DNA of 64,000 bases. Source: Kitasatospora purpeofusca. GTDB taxonomy: Bacteria > Actinomycetota > Actinomycetes > Streptomycetales > Streptomycetaceae. The position numbers and the translations under genes are program-made. Shown in pieces: positions 17,799 to 26,450 of the stretch; position 1 is the first letter of the stretch, and every line of letters starts with the position of its first letter. Below the pieces are notes generated by a model. The model made no database searches. It had not been told where the DNA came from and saw only the letters and a list, made by a program, of their open reading frames with translations. The DNA lies in the NCBI RefSeq assembly GCF_000718025.1, contig NZ_JODS01000047.1, forward strand, positions 27,377-91,376, in the 5' to 3' direction.

Positions 17799-18018
17799 GG
17801 CTGGGCACTACTCCTGGGACGTGGGCGGGCGACCGGACGGGCTCGGGCCGGGGCGGCGGGAAGGGGCGTCGTCGACGGGGTTCGGCGGACCGCCCGGGGC
17901 GGTGCCGCGCACCCGCTAGTGCCCGGAGAGAACAGCCATGGCGGCAAGTCTACCGGGCCGCGCGCGCGGCCCGGTAAGAGCTGCCCGCCGGGGGCACCGG
18001 GGGCCCGGACGGGACGCC

Positions 18019-19005
18019 TCAGCGGGCCTGCGGGCTGTCCGCGTCCGGCGCCGTGCAGCCGCCGGCCGGGGGGACGGCGGCGAAGGGCTCGGCCGCGCTG
18101 CCGCAGGCGGCCTCGGGGGCGGCGGCCCAGGTGTCGAAGACCCGCGGGGTGACGATCGGTCCGTCGGAGATCAGCACCCGGCGGCCGTCCAGCGCCTTCA
18201 TCGAGACGCCGGGGCCGGAGTTCAGCTGCCAGCCGGTGCTGTCCAGCCGGTAGCCGGAGATGCCGCCGGAGACCTGCTGCCCGGTGCTGTTGGCGCAGCT
18301 GCGCGGGACCAGCACCGCGTAGTCGGTGGCGACGGTGCGCTCCGGGTCGTAGACGCAGTTGCCGGCGGGCTTGGAGTTGTAGCGCAGGTCGCCGTCGGCG
18401 TCCCGGAAGCCCATGGTGAGCTGGGGGGTGACCACCGCCACCCAGGGCGTGGACTGCTGGACGGTGCGCAGGGCGGCCGAGGCCCGCTCGGTGGCCTGCT
18501 GCTTGCGCTGCTCCTCGGTCCGCTTGTCGGCGCCGGGCTCGCCCGCGCCGCGCAGCCAGTCGGCGAGGCCGGGTACCGCGCGGTGCCAGCGGACCTGCTG
18601 GTCGCCGGGGCGCACCGAGGTGACCAGGCCGTCGTCCCAGACGACCACGGCGTTCTCGCCGGCCATCGACAGGTAGAGCGCGGTGGCGCCCTCCCGCTGG
18701 TAGGACCAGGCGTGCTCGCCGGTGGCCCGGTGGTAGGCCTCCAGGCCGGGGCCGACCCGCAGGTCGAGGTCGGCGGCGTCGAGGGTCGCGGTGGCGTCGG
18801 CGCTGGGGTCGGCGGCGCTCCGTGCGGCCACCCGGTCGCCGAACGGGACCGGCTTTTTTGGGTGCGCGGGGGGGCCCCCCCCAAAGACCAGCAGTACCCT
18901 CCGGCACCCGCCCGGCGACCTGCGCCGTCGGGCCCGGCGGGGCCCCGGGCGGGGCCGTGCGGTAGGGCCTCCGGGGCGGTCAGGACTGTTACGGAGGTGA
19001 TACAC
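18019..19005 (-). CDS. Secreted or membrane-anchored beta-propeller-like protein, N terminus doubtful
   Basis: The reliable part begins around KKPVPFGDRVAARSAAD and resembles PQQ-type propeller repeats (LEAYHRATGEHAWSYQREG, GLVTSVRPGDQQVRWHRAVPG). Four Cys in the C-terminal half suggest an extracytoplasmic protein. The N-terminal 45 residues read from GTG 19005 are Arg/Pro-rich with only a stub of hydrophobic sequence (RRVLLVFGGGPP), where a transmembrane anchor would be expected. That point coincides with a G8C7 tract and an A6 run (18853-18882), so the start and first 55 codons may reflect a sequence error or real length variation. Function unknown. Confidence 0.65.
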   Translation of the reverse strand: MYHLRNSPDRPGGPTARPRPGPRRARRRRSPGGCRRVLLVFGGGPPAHPKKPVPFGDRVAARSAADPSADATATLDAADLDLRVGPGLEAYHRATGEHAWSYQREGATALYLSMAGENAVVVWDDGLVTSVRPGDQQVRWHRAVPGLADWLRGAGEPGADKRTEEQRKQQATERASAALRTVQQSTPWVAVVTPQLTMGFRDADGDLRYNSKPAGNCVYDPERTVATDYAVLVPRSCANSTGQQVSGGISGYRLDSTGWQLNSGPGVSMKALDGRRVLISDGPIVTPRVFDTWAAAPEAACGSAAEPFAAVPPAGGCTAPDADSPQAR

Positions 19006-19184
19006 GGCACACCGCCGGACGGCGTTCGAATATCGCCCACTTTAGGGTGACATTCGGCTTTTCCCCGGCCGGGCGGCCCTACTGTCGGCAATCGGGACAC
19101 CACTGTGCGTGCCCCTGCCCGCCTCCGCCCAGCCTGCTCCGCCCCGCGCGTGGCACCGACCGGGGAACCGCCCGAGGAGAGACC

Positions 19185-20498
19185 ATGCGATTCGGCCGCC
19201 TGGCGCTGGCCGCCGCCACCCTGCTGCTGCTCACCACGGCCGGCGTTCCCGCCGGGACGCCGCTGAGCCAGACCGAGCGGCACGCGCTCTCCTCGGACGG
19301 GATCTCGCCGCGCGGGGCCGCGCCGCGTCCGGTGGTCCAGCGGCCGCCGCACGAGCCGCCGTTCGGGGCCTTCGTCGGCTCCTGGGACAAGTACATCCCG
19401 CAGATCGGGCGGTACTCGCAGTGGCTGGGCAACGCGAACCTCCAGGTCGGGCACACCTATCTGGCGGGCAACGGCTGGGCGGACGTCGAGGGCGAGCCGG
19501 TGGTGCTCGGCATGTGGTCGCAGTGGCGGCTGGCGGACCCGTCGCGGATGCTGATCCTCGGTGTGCCGATGCTGGTGCCGAACGAGGCCAACGTGCCGGA
19601 CGGCGAGGTGGCCCGGCTGCTGGCCCAGGGCGCGCGCGGCGACTTCGACCGGCACTTCCTGAAGCTGGCCCGGCGTCTGGTCGCGCTCGGCGGTGCGGAC
19701 ACCGTGCTCACCCTCGGCTGGGAGATGAACGGCGTCACCTACACGCACCGCTGCAAGCCCGACCCGGCCGCCTGGAAGACGTACTGGCGGCGGATCGTCA
19801 CGGTGATGCGCTCGGTGCCGGGGCAGCGCTTCCGTTTCGACTTCACGCCGAACCGGGGGCTGGACGCGATCCCGTGGACGAAGTGCTACCCGGGGGACGA
19901 CGTGGTCGACATCCTGGGCATGGACAGCTACGACCAGCCGGCCGGCGGCACCTTCGACGACTACGTGCGGGAGCCGTACGGGCTGCAGGACCAGGTGGAG
20001 TTCGCGGCCAAGCGCGGCAAGCCGGTCTCGTACCCGGAGTGGGGGCTGTTCCGGAACGGGGACAACCCGGAGTTCGTGCAGCGGATGGTGGAGTGGATCC
20101 GCACCCACGACACCGCGTACCAGACCGTCACCGACTACTGCCCGCACGGGTTCTGGCAGTGCGACCGGAACCCGCGGGCCGGTGCCCGGTTCAAGCAGCT
20201 GATGACGGGCTCCAAGGGGGCCCCGGCCGCGCCGACGCCGCCGCCGGCACCGGTCGTACCGGTGGCGCCGGGTGTCCCGGCGCAGCCGACGCCGCCCGGT
20301 GCGCCGACCGCGCCGGCCTCGCCGTCCGCCACTCCGACGGCGCCGCCGAGCCCCGGGGGGCCGGGCGAGCCGTCGCCGTCGGCGGCCCCGACGGCCCCGG
20401 CGAGTCCGACCGCCCCGGCGGCTCCGGCGTCACCGTCCGCGGTGCCCTCCCCCGCGCCGACCGCCCGGCCGGGGTGGCACTGGTGGCCCTGGTGGTAG
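19185..20498 (+). CDS. Secreted glycoside hydrolase, GH26 beta-mannanase-like
   Basis: The 437-residue protein has a signal peptide (residues 1-23), a GH26-like catalytic domain to about 345, and a Pro/Ala/Ser/Thr-rich tail of about 80 residues ending WHWWPWW. The presumed acid/base Glu is in GWEMNG (Glu180) and the nucleophile Glu in YPEWGL (Glu285), matching the clan GH-A arrangement. It should cut a beta-linked polysaccharide outside the cell. Its gene converges on the exopolysaccharide operon, so trimming or releasing that polymer is a plausible role. GAGGAGAG precedes the ATG. Confidence 0.87.
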   Translation: MRFGRLALAAATLLLLTTAGVPAGTPLSQTERHALSSDGISPRGAAPRPVVQRPPHEPPFGAFVGSWDKYIPQIGRYSQWLGNANLQVGHTYLAGNGWADVEGEPVVLGMWSQWRLADPSRMLILGVPMLVPNEANVPDGEVARLLAQGARGDFDRHFLKLARRLVALGGADTVLTLGWEMNGVTYTHRCKPDPAAWKTYWRRIVTVMRSVPGQRFRFDFTPNRGLDAIPWTKCYPGDDVVDILGMDSYDQPAGGTFDDYVREPYGLQDQVEFAAKRGKPVSYPEWGLFRNGDNPEFVQRMVEWIRTHDTAYQTVTDYCPHGFWQCDRNPRAGARFKQLMTGSKGAPAAPTPPPAPVVPVAPGVPAQPTPPGAPTAPASPSATPTAPPSPGGPGEPSPSAAPTAPASPTAPAAPASPSAVPSPAPTARPGWHWWPWW

Positions 20499-20516
20499 TG
20501 GCGGCGGGGCGGGCGG

Positions 20517-21683
20517 TCAGCTGCGGCGGCGGGCGGCCAGCGCCTCCTTGAGCCGCGGCATCCGGGTGGTGAGCAGGTGCACCGTCGCCCGCCGGGCGCG
20601 GACCGCGCCGCCCCGGGCGGCGGCCGCCGGGGCCGCACCGCGCGGGCCGAACAGCAGCCGCTGGTTCGGCAGTCGGTCCGGGCGCCAGCGCTGCTTGTAC
20701 GGCTCCTGGCCGCGCAGCAGGCTTATCACCGGGATCCCCGCCGCCAGCGTCTCGTCCAGCGCGGCGCCGAACAGCAGGCCGGCGATGTCCAGCCGCTCCC
20801 GCAGCTTGGGGTGCGCGCCGTACAGGTAGAGGCCGCTGTAGGCGGGGCAGAGCAGCACCAGGTTGACCGCCAGCAGCTCGCCGTCCAGCCAGAACCGGTG
20901 CACGGCCGCGCCGCCGGAGGCGACCAGTGCCGCGGTGGACTCGCTGAGGTGCCGGGAGAAGCGCTCGGTGCGGTGCTCCGGCGTCACCCCGCGCTCCTCC
21001 CACTGGACGTAGTGCAGCCGCAGCAGCGCCTCCAGCGCCTCCGGGACCTCCTCCGGGCTGGTCGACCGCACCTCGACGCCGGATTCGGCGATCTTGCGCT
21101 GCTTGACCCGGCTGCGCTGGGCGGTCTTCCCCGGCAGCCGCTTGAGCAGCTGCTCCATCGGGACGGCGGGCAGGTACTGGCAGAGCGAGTCGGCGAAGCG
21201 GTGGCGCCGGCCGCGCCACTGCTCGAAGACCCGCTGGACGGCCGCCTCCGGGTGGACCTCGCGCAGCTCCAGGCTGTGCCAGGGGCGGGTGAGCGGGAGG
21301 GCGGCGGCGAACTCGGCGGCGGCCCGGTCGGCGCAGGCGTCGTCGAGCAGGATGTCGGTGAAGTCGACCAGTCCGGCGCCGAGGCCGGTCAGTCCGCCGA
21401 GCGGGCCGCCGCGGCGGCGGAACGCGCCCGCGCCGACGAGCAGTCCCTCGCGGCGCACCAGCAGCACCACCAGGGCGCCGGGGCGGCCGTAGTGGCGCCA
21501 CCAGGAGCGCTGCCAGGCCGAGGTCTGGAAGGTGGTGGCCGTGCGGCAGCGGGCGGCCAGGTCGTCCCACTCCTCGGCGAGGGTGTCGAGGGTGTCGTCC
21601 TCGCGGCGCAGTTCGGTGGTCCAGCGGGGCGAGCGGGCCTGGGCGGGGAGGCCGGCGGTGGGGGTGACGGCCTCGGTGCTCAT
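20517..21683 (-). CDS. CelD/BcsL-family acyltransferase (GNAT fold)
   Basis: The 388-residue protein resembles CelD/BcsL and FemX-like acyltransferases: an N-terminal half with TTFQTSAWQRSWWRHYG and a C-terminal GNAT-like core (VHRFWLDGELLAVNLVLLCPAYSGLYLYG). Such proteins are usual in exopolysaccharide and cellulose loci and are thought to acylate the sugar chain or its lipid-linked precursor. It is the last gene of the polysaccharide operon and overlaps the Wzz-like gene by 4 nt. Confidence 0.82.
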   Translation of the reverse strand: MSTEAVTPTAGLPAQARSPRWTTELRREDDTLDTLAEEWDDLAARCRTATTFQTSAWQRSWWRHYGRPGALVVLLVRREGLLVGAGAFRRRGGPLGGLTGLGAGLVDFTDILLDDACADRAAAEFAAALPLTRPWHSLELREVHPEAAVQRVFEQWRGRRHRFADSLCQYLPAVPMEQLLKRLPGKTAQRSRVKQRKIAESGVEVRSTSPEEVPEALEALLRLHYVQWEERGVTPEHRTERFSRHLSESTAALVASGGAAVHRFWLDGELLAVNLVLLCPAYSGLYLYGAHPKLRERLDIAGLLFGAALDETLAAGIPVISLLRGQEPYKQRWRPDRLPNQRLLFGPRGAAPAAAARGGAVRARRATVHLLTTRMPRLKEALAARRRS

Positions 21684-22555
21684 CGGCCGCCCCCCGCCGA
21701 CGCCTCGGCCCGCGTGTCGCTCCGGGGGCCGCTCTTCGCCCCGGCGGGCCCGGCCTTCGCCGTCGCGGACCTCGCGGCTTCGGGCTTCGCGGCTTCGGGC
21801 TTCGCCGGGTCGCCCTTCTCGGCCGCGGGCTTCGCGGAGCCCGCCTTCGCGGCCCCGGACTCGACCGCCCCGGCCTGCGCGGCCCCGGCCTTCGCCGGCC
21901 CGGCCGGGTCGGCGGGGTCGGGCTCCGGCTCGGCGGCGCGCGGGCGCGGGGTGGTCGCCGGCCCCGTCGCGGCGGGCGCCTCCTCGGCGCCGCTCCCGGT
22001 GCCCCGGCGGCGGGTCATCATCACCAGCGCGCCGATCAGCACCCCGGCCGCGCCGCCCACCGCGACGTCCAGCTTGCCGGAGGGCGTGGTCGGCTTGTCG
22101 GGCTCGGCGGCGCCGGCCAGCGGGACCAGGCGGACGCCGGTCTCCTTGCTGCTGTTGTTGGCGAACGCCACCAGCGAGCGGGCGACCGCGTCCGCCGCCC
22201 GGACGGCCTCCCCGGGCTCGGCGCCGGTGCCGGTGATCTCGATCATCGGGGCGTCCGGCGAGGTGGTGCCGTGCACCAGGCTCTCCAGCTCGCCGCGGCT
22301 GTGCCCGGTCTCGGCGGCGGCCGCCGCGAGCACCTGCGGCTGGCCGGCCAGCCGCCCGTACGCCTGGGCGAAGTTGACCGCGGTGGCGGCCTGGCCCTGG
22401 GCGTCCGGCACCACGATCACATAGGAGTTGGCGGCGTACGAGGGGTGGGCGACGACGGCGTACCCGGCGCCGGCGGCGGCGCCCAGCGGCACCGCTAGGG
22501 CCATCGGCCACCATCGGCCGACGAGCCGACGGGCGCTACGGCGCGATTCGCTCAT
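21680..22555 (-). CDS. Wzz/YveK-like chain-length protein
   Basis: The 291-residue protein has two transmembrane segments (about residues 15-37 and 158-177) around an extracytoplasmic domain, as in polysaccharide co-polymerases that set chain length. A cytoplasmic tail of about 100 residues follows, with a low-complexity Ala/Lys/Pro repeat (AKAG, AKPEAAKPEA). I see no attached tyrosine kinase. The ATG at 22555 opens the conserved basic segment MSESRRSARRLVGRWW. Confidence 0.78.
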   Translation of the reverse strand: MSESRRSARRLVGRWWPMALAVPLGAAAGAGYAVVAHPSYAANSYVIVVPDAQGQAATAVNFAQAYGRLAGQPQVLAAAAAETGHSRGELESLVHGTTSPDAPMIEITGTGAEPGEAVRAADAVARSLVAFANNSSKETGVRLVPLAGAAEPDKPTTPSGKLDVAVGGAAGVLIGALVMMTRRRGTGSGAEEAPAATGPATTPRPRAAEPEPDPADPAGPAKAGAAQAGAVESGAAKAGSAKPAAEKGDPAKPEAAKPEAARSATAKAGPAGAKSGPRSDTRAEASAGGGR

Positions 22556-22619
22556 GGGGACTCCTTGGGTATGAGGGCCGCCCGGCCGGCGGCCCGGTGT
22601 CTGCGGGGGTGCGGCCGGC

Positions 22620-23735
22620 TCAAGCCCGGGCCAGCCGGTCGTAGAGCGCACCGAGGTCGGCGGCGACCCGGACGATGTCGTAGTGGCCGACCGCGGGCGG
22701 CCTGGGCAGCGGGTCGGTGCCGAGGTCGTCGAGGTGGCGCAGGTCGCGCAGCGCGGCCGTGTAGGCGGCCGCCTCGGAGGGGATCCGGCGGGCCTGCGGG
22801 GCGGCGCTGGGCGGCAGTTCGTCCAGGGCCGGGCAGGCGCTGTGGCGCACCGGCAGGCCGGCCGCGAGCCCCTCCAGCACGCCGAGGCCGAAGGTCTCCT
22901 CGGTGGAGGGGGCGGCGAGCACGTCGAGTGCGGTGAGCAGTTCGGGGACGTCGTCGCGTTCGCCGGTCAGCACCAGGCGGTCGCGGACGCCGAGTTCGTC
23001 GGCCCGGCGTTCCAGGGCGGCGCGTTCGGGGCCTTCGCCGATCAGCACCAGGCGGGCGGCGGCGTCGAGGGCGGCGAGTGCCTCCAGCAGGACGGCGAAG
23101 CGCTTGCCGGGGACGAGCCGGCCGATCCCGCCGATCACCCAGGCGTCCGGCGGGAGGCCGAGTTCGGCGCGCAGCCGGGCGCGGGTGCCGGCCCGGTCGG
23201 CGGGCGGGTGGTGGTAGCGGGCGGCGTCGATGCCGTTGGGGATCAGTTCGACCCTGGCCGGCGGCACGCCCCAGGCGTGCAGGGTCTGGGCGACCTGCCG
23301 GGAGACCGCGACGGTGGTGGTGCCGAGGCGTTCGGCGGCCAGGTAGAGGCCCTTGACGCCGCGGGTGACCGGGCGGCCCTCGATCACTCCGGCGTGCAGC
23401 GAGTGCTCGGTGGCGACCACGGCCCGGACGCCGGCGAGCCGGGCGGCGAGCCGTCCGTACAGTCCGGCCCGGTAGAGGTGGGTGTGCACCACGTCGTAGC
23501 GGCCGGCCCGGACCAGGCGGGCCAGTCGGGGCAGTGCGCCGAGGTCGCGGTTGCCGCGCATGCCGAGGTGGTGGACGGTGACGCCGTCGGCGCGCAGCGC
23601 GGCGGCCACGGTGCCGGGGTTGGTCAGCGCGAGGACCTCGCACTGCTGGTGGGCCGGCAGGTGGCGGAGCAGCAGGTGGAGCTGGCGTTCGGCGCCGCCG
23701 GAGGCGAGGCCGGTGACGATGTGCAGGATCCTCAC
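22620..23735 (-). CDS. GT4-family glycosyltransferase
   Basis: The 371-residue protein has the GT-B fold of family GT4: an N-terminal glycine loop (ILHIVTGLASGGAERQ), the linker VPNGIDAARY-like ELIPNGIDAARYH, and a C-terminal nucleotide-sugar site (GGIGRLVPGKRF, PSTEETFGLGVLEGLAAGLPV with the ExxxxxxxE signature). It adds a sugar to the exopolysaccharide repeat unit, donor unknown. The GTG start overlaps the deacetylase stop by 4 nt. Confidence 0.9.
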   Translation of the reverse strand: MRILHIVTGLASGGAERQLHLLLRHLPAHQQCEVLALTNPGTVAAALRADGVTVHHLGMRGNRDLGALPRLARLVRAGRYDVVHTHLYRAGLYGRLAARLAGVRAVVATEHSLHAGVIEGRPVTRGVKGLYLAAERLGTTTVAVSRQVAQTLHAWGVPPARVELIPNGIDAARYHHPPADRAGTRARLRAELGLPPDAWVIGGIGRLVPGKRFAVLLEALAALDAAARLVLIGEGPERAALERRADELGVRDRLVLTGERDDVPELLTALDVLAAPSTEETFGLGVLEGLAAGLPVRHSACPALDELPPSAAPQARRIPSEAAAYTAALRDLRHLDDLGTDPLPRPPAVGHYDIVRVAADLGALYDRLARA

Positions 23736-24730
23736 GGCACCCTCCGGAGGCGTCCGGCGCGGGCGGCGAGGCGCTGGCGGCGGAGTTCGGTGACGGTGTC
23801 GCGCAGGCGGTGGCGGCCGCGTTTGGCGCGCAGCCGCCAGGCGCCGTCGCGGTCGCCGACGTAGCAGCGGGGCAGCGCGTAGCGGCCGGTGAGCGGGGAG
23901 TGCGCGATGGCGCAGGCGTAGTCGTAGCCGGCGTCGCGGACGGCGAGGGTGGCGGCCAGGTCGACGGCTCCGTAGGGGTAGCAGAAGCCGGTGACGGGGC
24001 CGCCGACGACCTCTTCCAGGAGGCGCCGGCTGTCGCGGGTCTGGGCGGTCAGGACGTCGGCGGGCAGTCCGGGCAGGGCCTGGTGGCCGAGGCCGTGCGA
24101 GCCGATCTCCCAGCCGGCGGCGGCGAGGTCGGTGACCTCCTGCACGGTGAGCAGGGTCTTGCGGGGGCCTTCGGTGTCCCAGTCGTTGGCGCGGCCGAGC
24201 AGGTCGGCGACGACGTAGGCGGTGGCGGTGAAGCCGTAGGCCTGGAGGATAGGGACGGCGTGGCGGGCGAAGTCGGCGTAGCCGTCGTCGAAGCTCAGGC
24301 CGACCAGCCGGTCGGCCCGTCCGGCGGCCCGGGCCCGCATCAGTTCGCGGACGGAGACGCCGCGCTTGCCGCGCCGGTGGAGCCAGGCGATCTGCTCGGC
24401 GAAGCGTTCGGGGCTGACCGTGAGCCGGTAGGGGTCCTCCTTCTCGACGGCCACCGAGTGGTACATCAGGATCCACGGCGAGGTGGTCTCGGCGGTGGGA
24501 GGGTCGGCGAGCGGGCGCCGGCTCCTGGGCAGCCGTGCCGGTGGTCGACGGGTGCCGGGGTGCGGCGGGTCGGCGCGCGGCGCGTCGGCGCGCGGGGCTT
24601 CGGTGCGCGGCGCGTCGGCGCGCGGGGTCTCGGTGCGCGGCGCTTCGGTGCGTCGGCCGTCGGCCGTCGGCGCGGCCGGGCGGCGTGCGCCCGGCGGGGC
24701 CGACCGGACGGTTCCCCGTTCAGCGTCCAT
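23732..24730 (-). CDS. NodB-type polysaccharide deacetylase
   Basis: The roughly 332-residue protein has the NodB homology domain: SFDDGYADF (motif 1, metal-binding Asp), GSHGLGHQAL (motif 2, two His) and CYPYGAVD (motif 3). It should remove acetyl groups from an N-acetylated sugar, before or after polymer export. The N-terminal 75 residues are a low-complexity repeat of TEAPR/ADAPR units without a clear signal peptide. ATG 24730 has AAGGGA 12 nt upstream; ATG 24748 is an alternative. Confidence 0.85.
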   Translation of the reverse strand: MDAERGTVRSAPPGARRPAAPTADGRRTEAPRTETPRADAPRTEAPRADAPRADPPHPGTRRPPARLPRSRRPLADPPTAETTSPWILMYHSVAVEKEDPYRLTVSPERFAEQIAWLHRRGKRGVSVRELMRARAAGRADRLVGLSFDDGYADFARHAVPILQAYGFTATAYVVADLLGRANDWDTEGPRKTLLTVQEVTDLAAAGWEIGSHGLGHQALPGLPADVLTAQTRDSRRLLEEVVGGPVTGFCYPYGAVDLAATLAVRDAGYDYACAIAHSPLTGRYALPRCYVGDRDGAWRLRAKRGRHRLRDTVTELRRQRLAARAGRLRRVP

Positions 24731-26450
24731 GAGGAGGGTTCCCTTCATCGGCGACAGGTGACGGGTCGGGGACCGGTCCCAGGACCCGGACGGCGGCGCG
24801 GACCGGGCCGCGCACCTCGTGGGCGCCGAGGACGGTGCCCAGGGTGGCGAAGGCCAGCGCGACGGTGAGGCCGCCGAGGACGGTGGAGAGCAGCGGGTCG
24901 GCGGCGAGGCCGGCCACCGGCATGCCGAGGGCGGCGGCGCCCGCCGCGGCGGCGAGCAGCCGGGCCTGGCCGCCGAGGACGCGCCGCAGGCGCAGCGGGA
25001 TGCCGCGCAGGACGAGGCCGCGGAGCAGCAGCGCGGCGGCGGTGGTGATGCCGGCGGCGTTGCCGGCGGCCAGGCCGAGGGCGCCGAAGCGGGGGGTGGC
25101 GAGCAGGCCGACGGTGACGGTGACGACGAGGCCGAGGGCCATCGCGGCGGCCGGGTACCAGTCGAGCAGTCGGCGGCCGCCGTCGTCGGGGCTGGGGTCG
25201 CCGGCCCGGCGGACCACCGGGCGCAGCGAGAAGTAGGGGCGGATCATGACGCCGATCAGTGCCTGGGCGAGCAGGCCGAAGCTGTAGACGCGGATCACGG
25301 CGGCGGTGGCGGAGGTGTCCTTGGGGCCGAAGGCGCCGCGTTCGAAGAGCAGGGCGACCACGGAGGGGGCGCAGGCCATCAGGAAGGCGGTGCCGAGCAG
25401 CACGACGGCGGCGGCCTGGCCGAGGTCCTTCTCGACCCGGTCGCGGGCGGCGGTGAGGTCTCCGGCGGCGAGGGCGCGGGCGACCAGCGGGAAGGTGACG
25501 GTGCAGATCAGGATCCCGGCGGTCATGGCGAGCTGGGAGACCTTGGCGGCGTAGTTGAGGTGGGAGATGGTGCCGGGCGGCAGTGCGGAGCCGAGGTAGC
25601 GCTCGATGAAGACCTGGGCCTGGCGGGTGAGGGTGAACGCGCCGACGGGGAGCAGGGCGAGCGGGATCAGGACGAGGGCGTTGCGGGAGCGGCGGGCGCG
25701 GGCGGCGCGGCCGGGGCCGGTGCGCAGGGCGCGCAGGAACGGGCCGATCAGCAGGCCGGCCATGAGGAGGCTGCCGAGGGCGACGCCGATCGCGGCGGAG
25801 CGCACGCCCCACAGGGCGTGGCAGCTGAGCAGGACGACCAGGATGCCGAGGTTGTAGGCGACGTAGATGCCGGCCGGGGCGGTGAAGCGGTGGTGGGCGC
25901 GCAGGGCGGCGGCGAGGTAGCCGGCGACGCCGAACGGCAGCACGGTGATCGCGGTGATCCGGGTGCAGGTGACGGCGAGCCGGGGGTCGGCGAGGCCGGG
26001 GGCGAGCAGGTCGACGAGTTGGGGGGCGCCGAGGGCGGCGCCGAGGGAGAGGGTGGTGAGGGCGAGCAGCAGCCAGGGCAGGGTGGCGCGGACGACCTGG
26101 CGGACCGGGTCGGGGCCGTCGGGGCGTTCCTCGCGCAGGACCAGGGCGAGGGCGAAGGCGGGCACCATGAGGAAGGACATGGCGTCCTCGATCAGCAGGG
26201 GTGCGGCGGTCTCGGGGACGGTCCAGGCGACCAGGAAGGCGTCGGTGCCCTGGTTGGCGCCGAAGTAGCGGGCGAGCAGGAGGTCGCGCAGCAGTCCGAG
26301 GGCGGAGCCGGCGGCGCTGAGGACGGCGGTGACGCCGAAGGCCCTGGCGAGGAAGCGGCTGCGGGGGGCGGCGGCGGGTCCCGGTCCGGGCGGGGCGGGT
26401 CGGGGGGCCGGCAGGGTGGTGGGCACGACCGTCGGTTGGTCCGTCGTCAT
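24720..26450 (-). CDS. MurJ/Wzx-like lipid-linked sugar flippase
   Basis: The 576-residue MOP-superfamily membrane protein has about 14 hydrophobic segments. Conserved MurJ-like features include LLRDLLLARYFGANQGTDAFLVAW near residue 55 and LTRQAQVFIERYLGSALPPGTISHLNYA. Inside this cluster it most likely flips the undecaprenyl-linked repeat unit (a Wzx role) rather than lipid II. Its start overlaps the upstream Wzy-like gene by 4 nt, and its end overlaps the deacetylase start. Confidence 0.88.
   Translation of the reverse strand: MTTDQPTVVPTTLPAPRPAPPGPGPAAAPRSRFLARAFGVTAVLSAAGSALGLLRDLLLARYFGANQGTDAFLVAWTVPETAAPLLIEDAMSFLMVPAFALALVLREERPDGPDPVRQVVRATLPWLLLALTTLSLGAALGAPQLVDLLAPGLADPRLAVTCTRITAITVLPFGVAGYLAAALRAHHRFTAPAGIYVAYNLGILVVLLSCHALWGVRSAAIGVALGSLLMAGLLIGPFLRALRTGPGRAARARRSRNALVLIPLALLPVGAFTLTRQAQVFIERYLGSALPPGTISHLNYAAKVSQLAMTAGILICTVTFPLVARALAAGDLTAARDRVEKDLGQAAAVVLLGTAFLMACAPSVVALLFERGAFGPKDTSATAAVIRVYSFGLLAQALIGVMIRPYFSLRPVVRRAGDPSPDDGGRRLLDWYPAAAMALGLVVTVTVGLLATPRFGALGLAAGNAAGITTAAALLLRGLVLRGIPLRLRRVLGGQARLLAAAAGAAALGMPVAGLAADPLLSTVLGGLTVALAFATLGTVLGAHEVRGPVRAAVRVLGPVPDPSPVADEGNPPHGR

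Noticed and set aside
18865..18882. Programmed -1 frameshift at the A6 run of the propeller-like gene
   Set aside because: The frame that carries the good downstream sequence is already the zero frame of the AAAAAAG heptamer, and no useful product would result in the shifted frame.
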